Position numbers and translations under genes: made by a program. From contig DFFD01000184.1 in assembly GCA_002369495.1 (NCBI GenBank), positions 2,493 through 8,688 of the forward strand: a DNA stretch of 6,196 nucleotides, given 5' to 3'. This DNA is from Lachnospiraceae bacterium UBA3785. GTDB taxonomy: Bacteria; Bacillota; Clostridia; Lachnospirales; Lachnospiraceae. Numbering within the stretch: position 1 is the stretch's first letter; each line of letters starts with the position of its first letter. Below the pieces are notes generated by a model that saw only the letters and a program-made list of their open reading frames with translations, was not told the DNA's origin and did not search any database. Positions 5,738 through 6,196 of the stretch are shown in pieces.

Positions 5738-5843
5738 TCGCGCCGGGCTTTTCATAGCCGGACCGGGTCTCCCAGTCGAGCGATACCAGATACTTGCGCC
5801 CGTCCGTGTCATGAAGCAAAGAAGCGTCAGGCGCCGTCTTCAT
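5733..5843 (-). pseudogene. GH43-like glycoside hydrolase internal fragment
   Basis: A 36-codon frame (ATG 5843-5841, TAA 5735-5733) encodes DASLLHDTDGRKYLVSLDWE followed by TRSGYEKPGAI. This resembles an internal blade of family 43 beta-xylosidase/arabinofuranosidase-type enzymes (DxSLFHDxDGRKYLV). About 30 residues survive from a protein of some 300 to 550. The upstream end is fused to the stop of the ADP-ribosylglycohydrolase gene (ATGA overlap), and the downstream end is fused to an AraC fragment in another frame. The ATG is therefore likely fortuitous. The GH43 call depends on my recognition of one short motif and should be treated as probable. Confidence 0.5.
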
Positions 5844-6196
5844 GGCTGAAACCTGTCCACCGCCTCGTCAAACCGCCCCAGAACCGCCAGCATATCCTCT
5901 TCCAGGCGTTTAATGCACTCTGCCATCATGCCGACCGGAACGCCGTAAAATGCCTCCGCGATACTGCCGGCGATGCAGGTCAGGGTGTCGCAGTCTCCGC
6001 CCAGAGATACAGCCGTCCGGATCACATCCTCAAAATCATTCCCCTCCAGGAAGGCCGTTATTGCCTCCGGCACCGTCTCCTGGCAGCTCTCCACATGATG
6101 GTACCCGGGACGGATCTCGTCGCAGGTGCGGCTTAAATCATAGCCGAACTCACGGACGATGTAATCGCGGATTTCCTCCTTCGAAGCGCCGTTTCT
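5840..6196 (-). CDS. ADP-ribosylglycohydrolase family protein, C-terminal part; 5' end outside window
   Basis: The frame is open from the window edge and ends at TGA 5842-5840, giving the last 118 residues of a protein normally near 250 to 300. Recognisable family sequence is SCQETVPEAITAFLEG (37-52), DVIRTAVSLGGDCDT (57-71) and IAGSIAEAFYGVP (75-87). The GGDxDT motif supplies the C-terminal Mg2+ ligands of ARH/DraG-type enzymes, which remove ADP-ribose from proteins or small molecules. The N-terminal metal motif would lie outside the window. The GTG at 6094 is an internal codon: the frame continues upstream with family-like residues (EEIRDYIVREFGYDL). A gene-fragment zone directly follows, so the natural end may have been affected, but VDRFQP is a plausible terminus. 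The physiological substrate is unknown. Confidence 0.88.
   Translation of the reverse strand, partial: RNGASKEEIRDYIVREFGYDLSRTCDEIRPGYHHVESCQETVPEAITAFLEGNDFEDVIRTAVSLGGDCDTLTCIAGSIAEAFYGVPVGMMAECIKRLEEDMLAVLGRFDEAVDRFQP

Overview
This window looks like chromosomal DNA from a Gram-positive anaerobe of the class Clostridia, probably Lachnospiraceae-like. That is inferred from protein resemblance: a rubrerythrin-type NADH peroxidase, a clostridial-style AAA/DUF4143 ATPase, a short-form RtcB, and a pair of WYL proteins. Strong GGAGG-type ribosome binding sites support it. Most genes are GC-rich. The ATPase gene and its upstream region are visibly AT-rich and look acquired.

Layout. The only plus-strand gene is the 3' end of a rubrerythrin-family gene (to 338), closed by a perfectly palindromic terminator (361-392). 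Everything else lies on the minus strand, so transcription runs from high to low coordinates. In that order: the C-terminal part of an ADP-ribosylglycohydrolase (6196 to 5840); a short graveyard of three unrelated gene pieces (GH43-like, AraC C-terminus, PadR-like C-terminus; 5843 to 5464); two overlapping WYL-domain genes (5450-4197 and 4210-3299); a strong intrinsic terminator (3314-3280); the RNA ligase gene rtcB (3224-2016); a 122-base gap with a good promoter and a 24-base direct repeat; the AAA_14/DUF4143 ATPase (1893-544); and an overlapping 32-codon small ORF (547-449).

How the parts may work together. The two WYL genes overlap by 14 bases and are very likely co-expressed, perhaps as a heteromeric regulator. 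They sit directly upstream of rtcB on the same strand, separated by a terminator and a probable rtcB promoter. The natural hypothesis is a regulated RNA-repair module in which WYL sensors control RtcB, analogous in logic to (but not homologous with) the RtcR-controlled rtc system of Enterobacteria. The sequence shows the gene order; the regulatory link is inference. The ATPase appears to be a separate, horizontally acquired cassette placed between rtcB and the rubrerythrin terminator.
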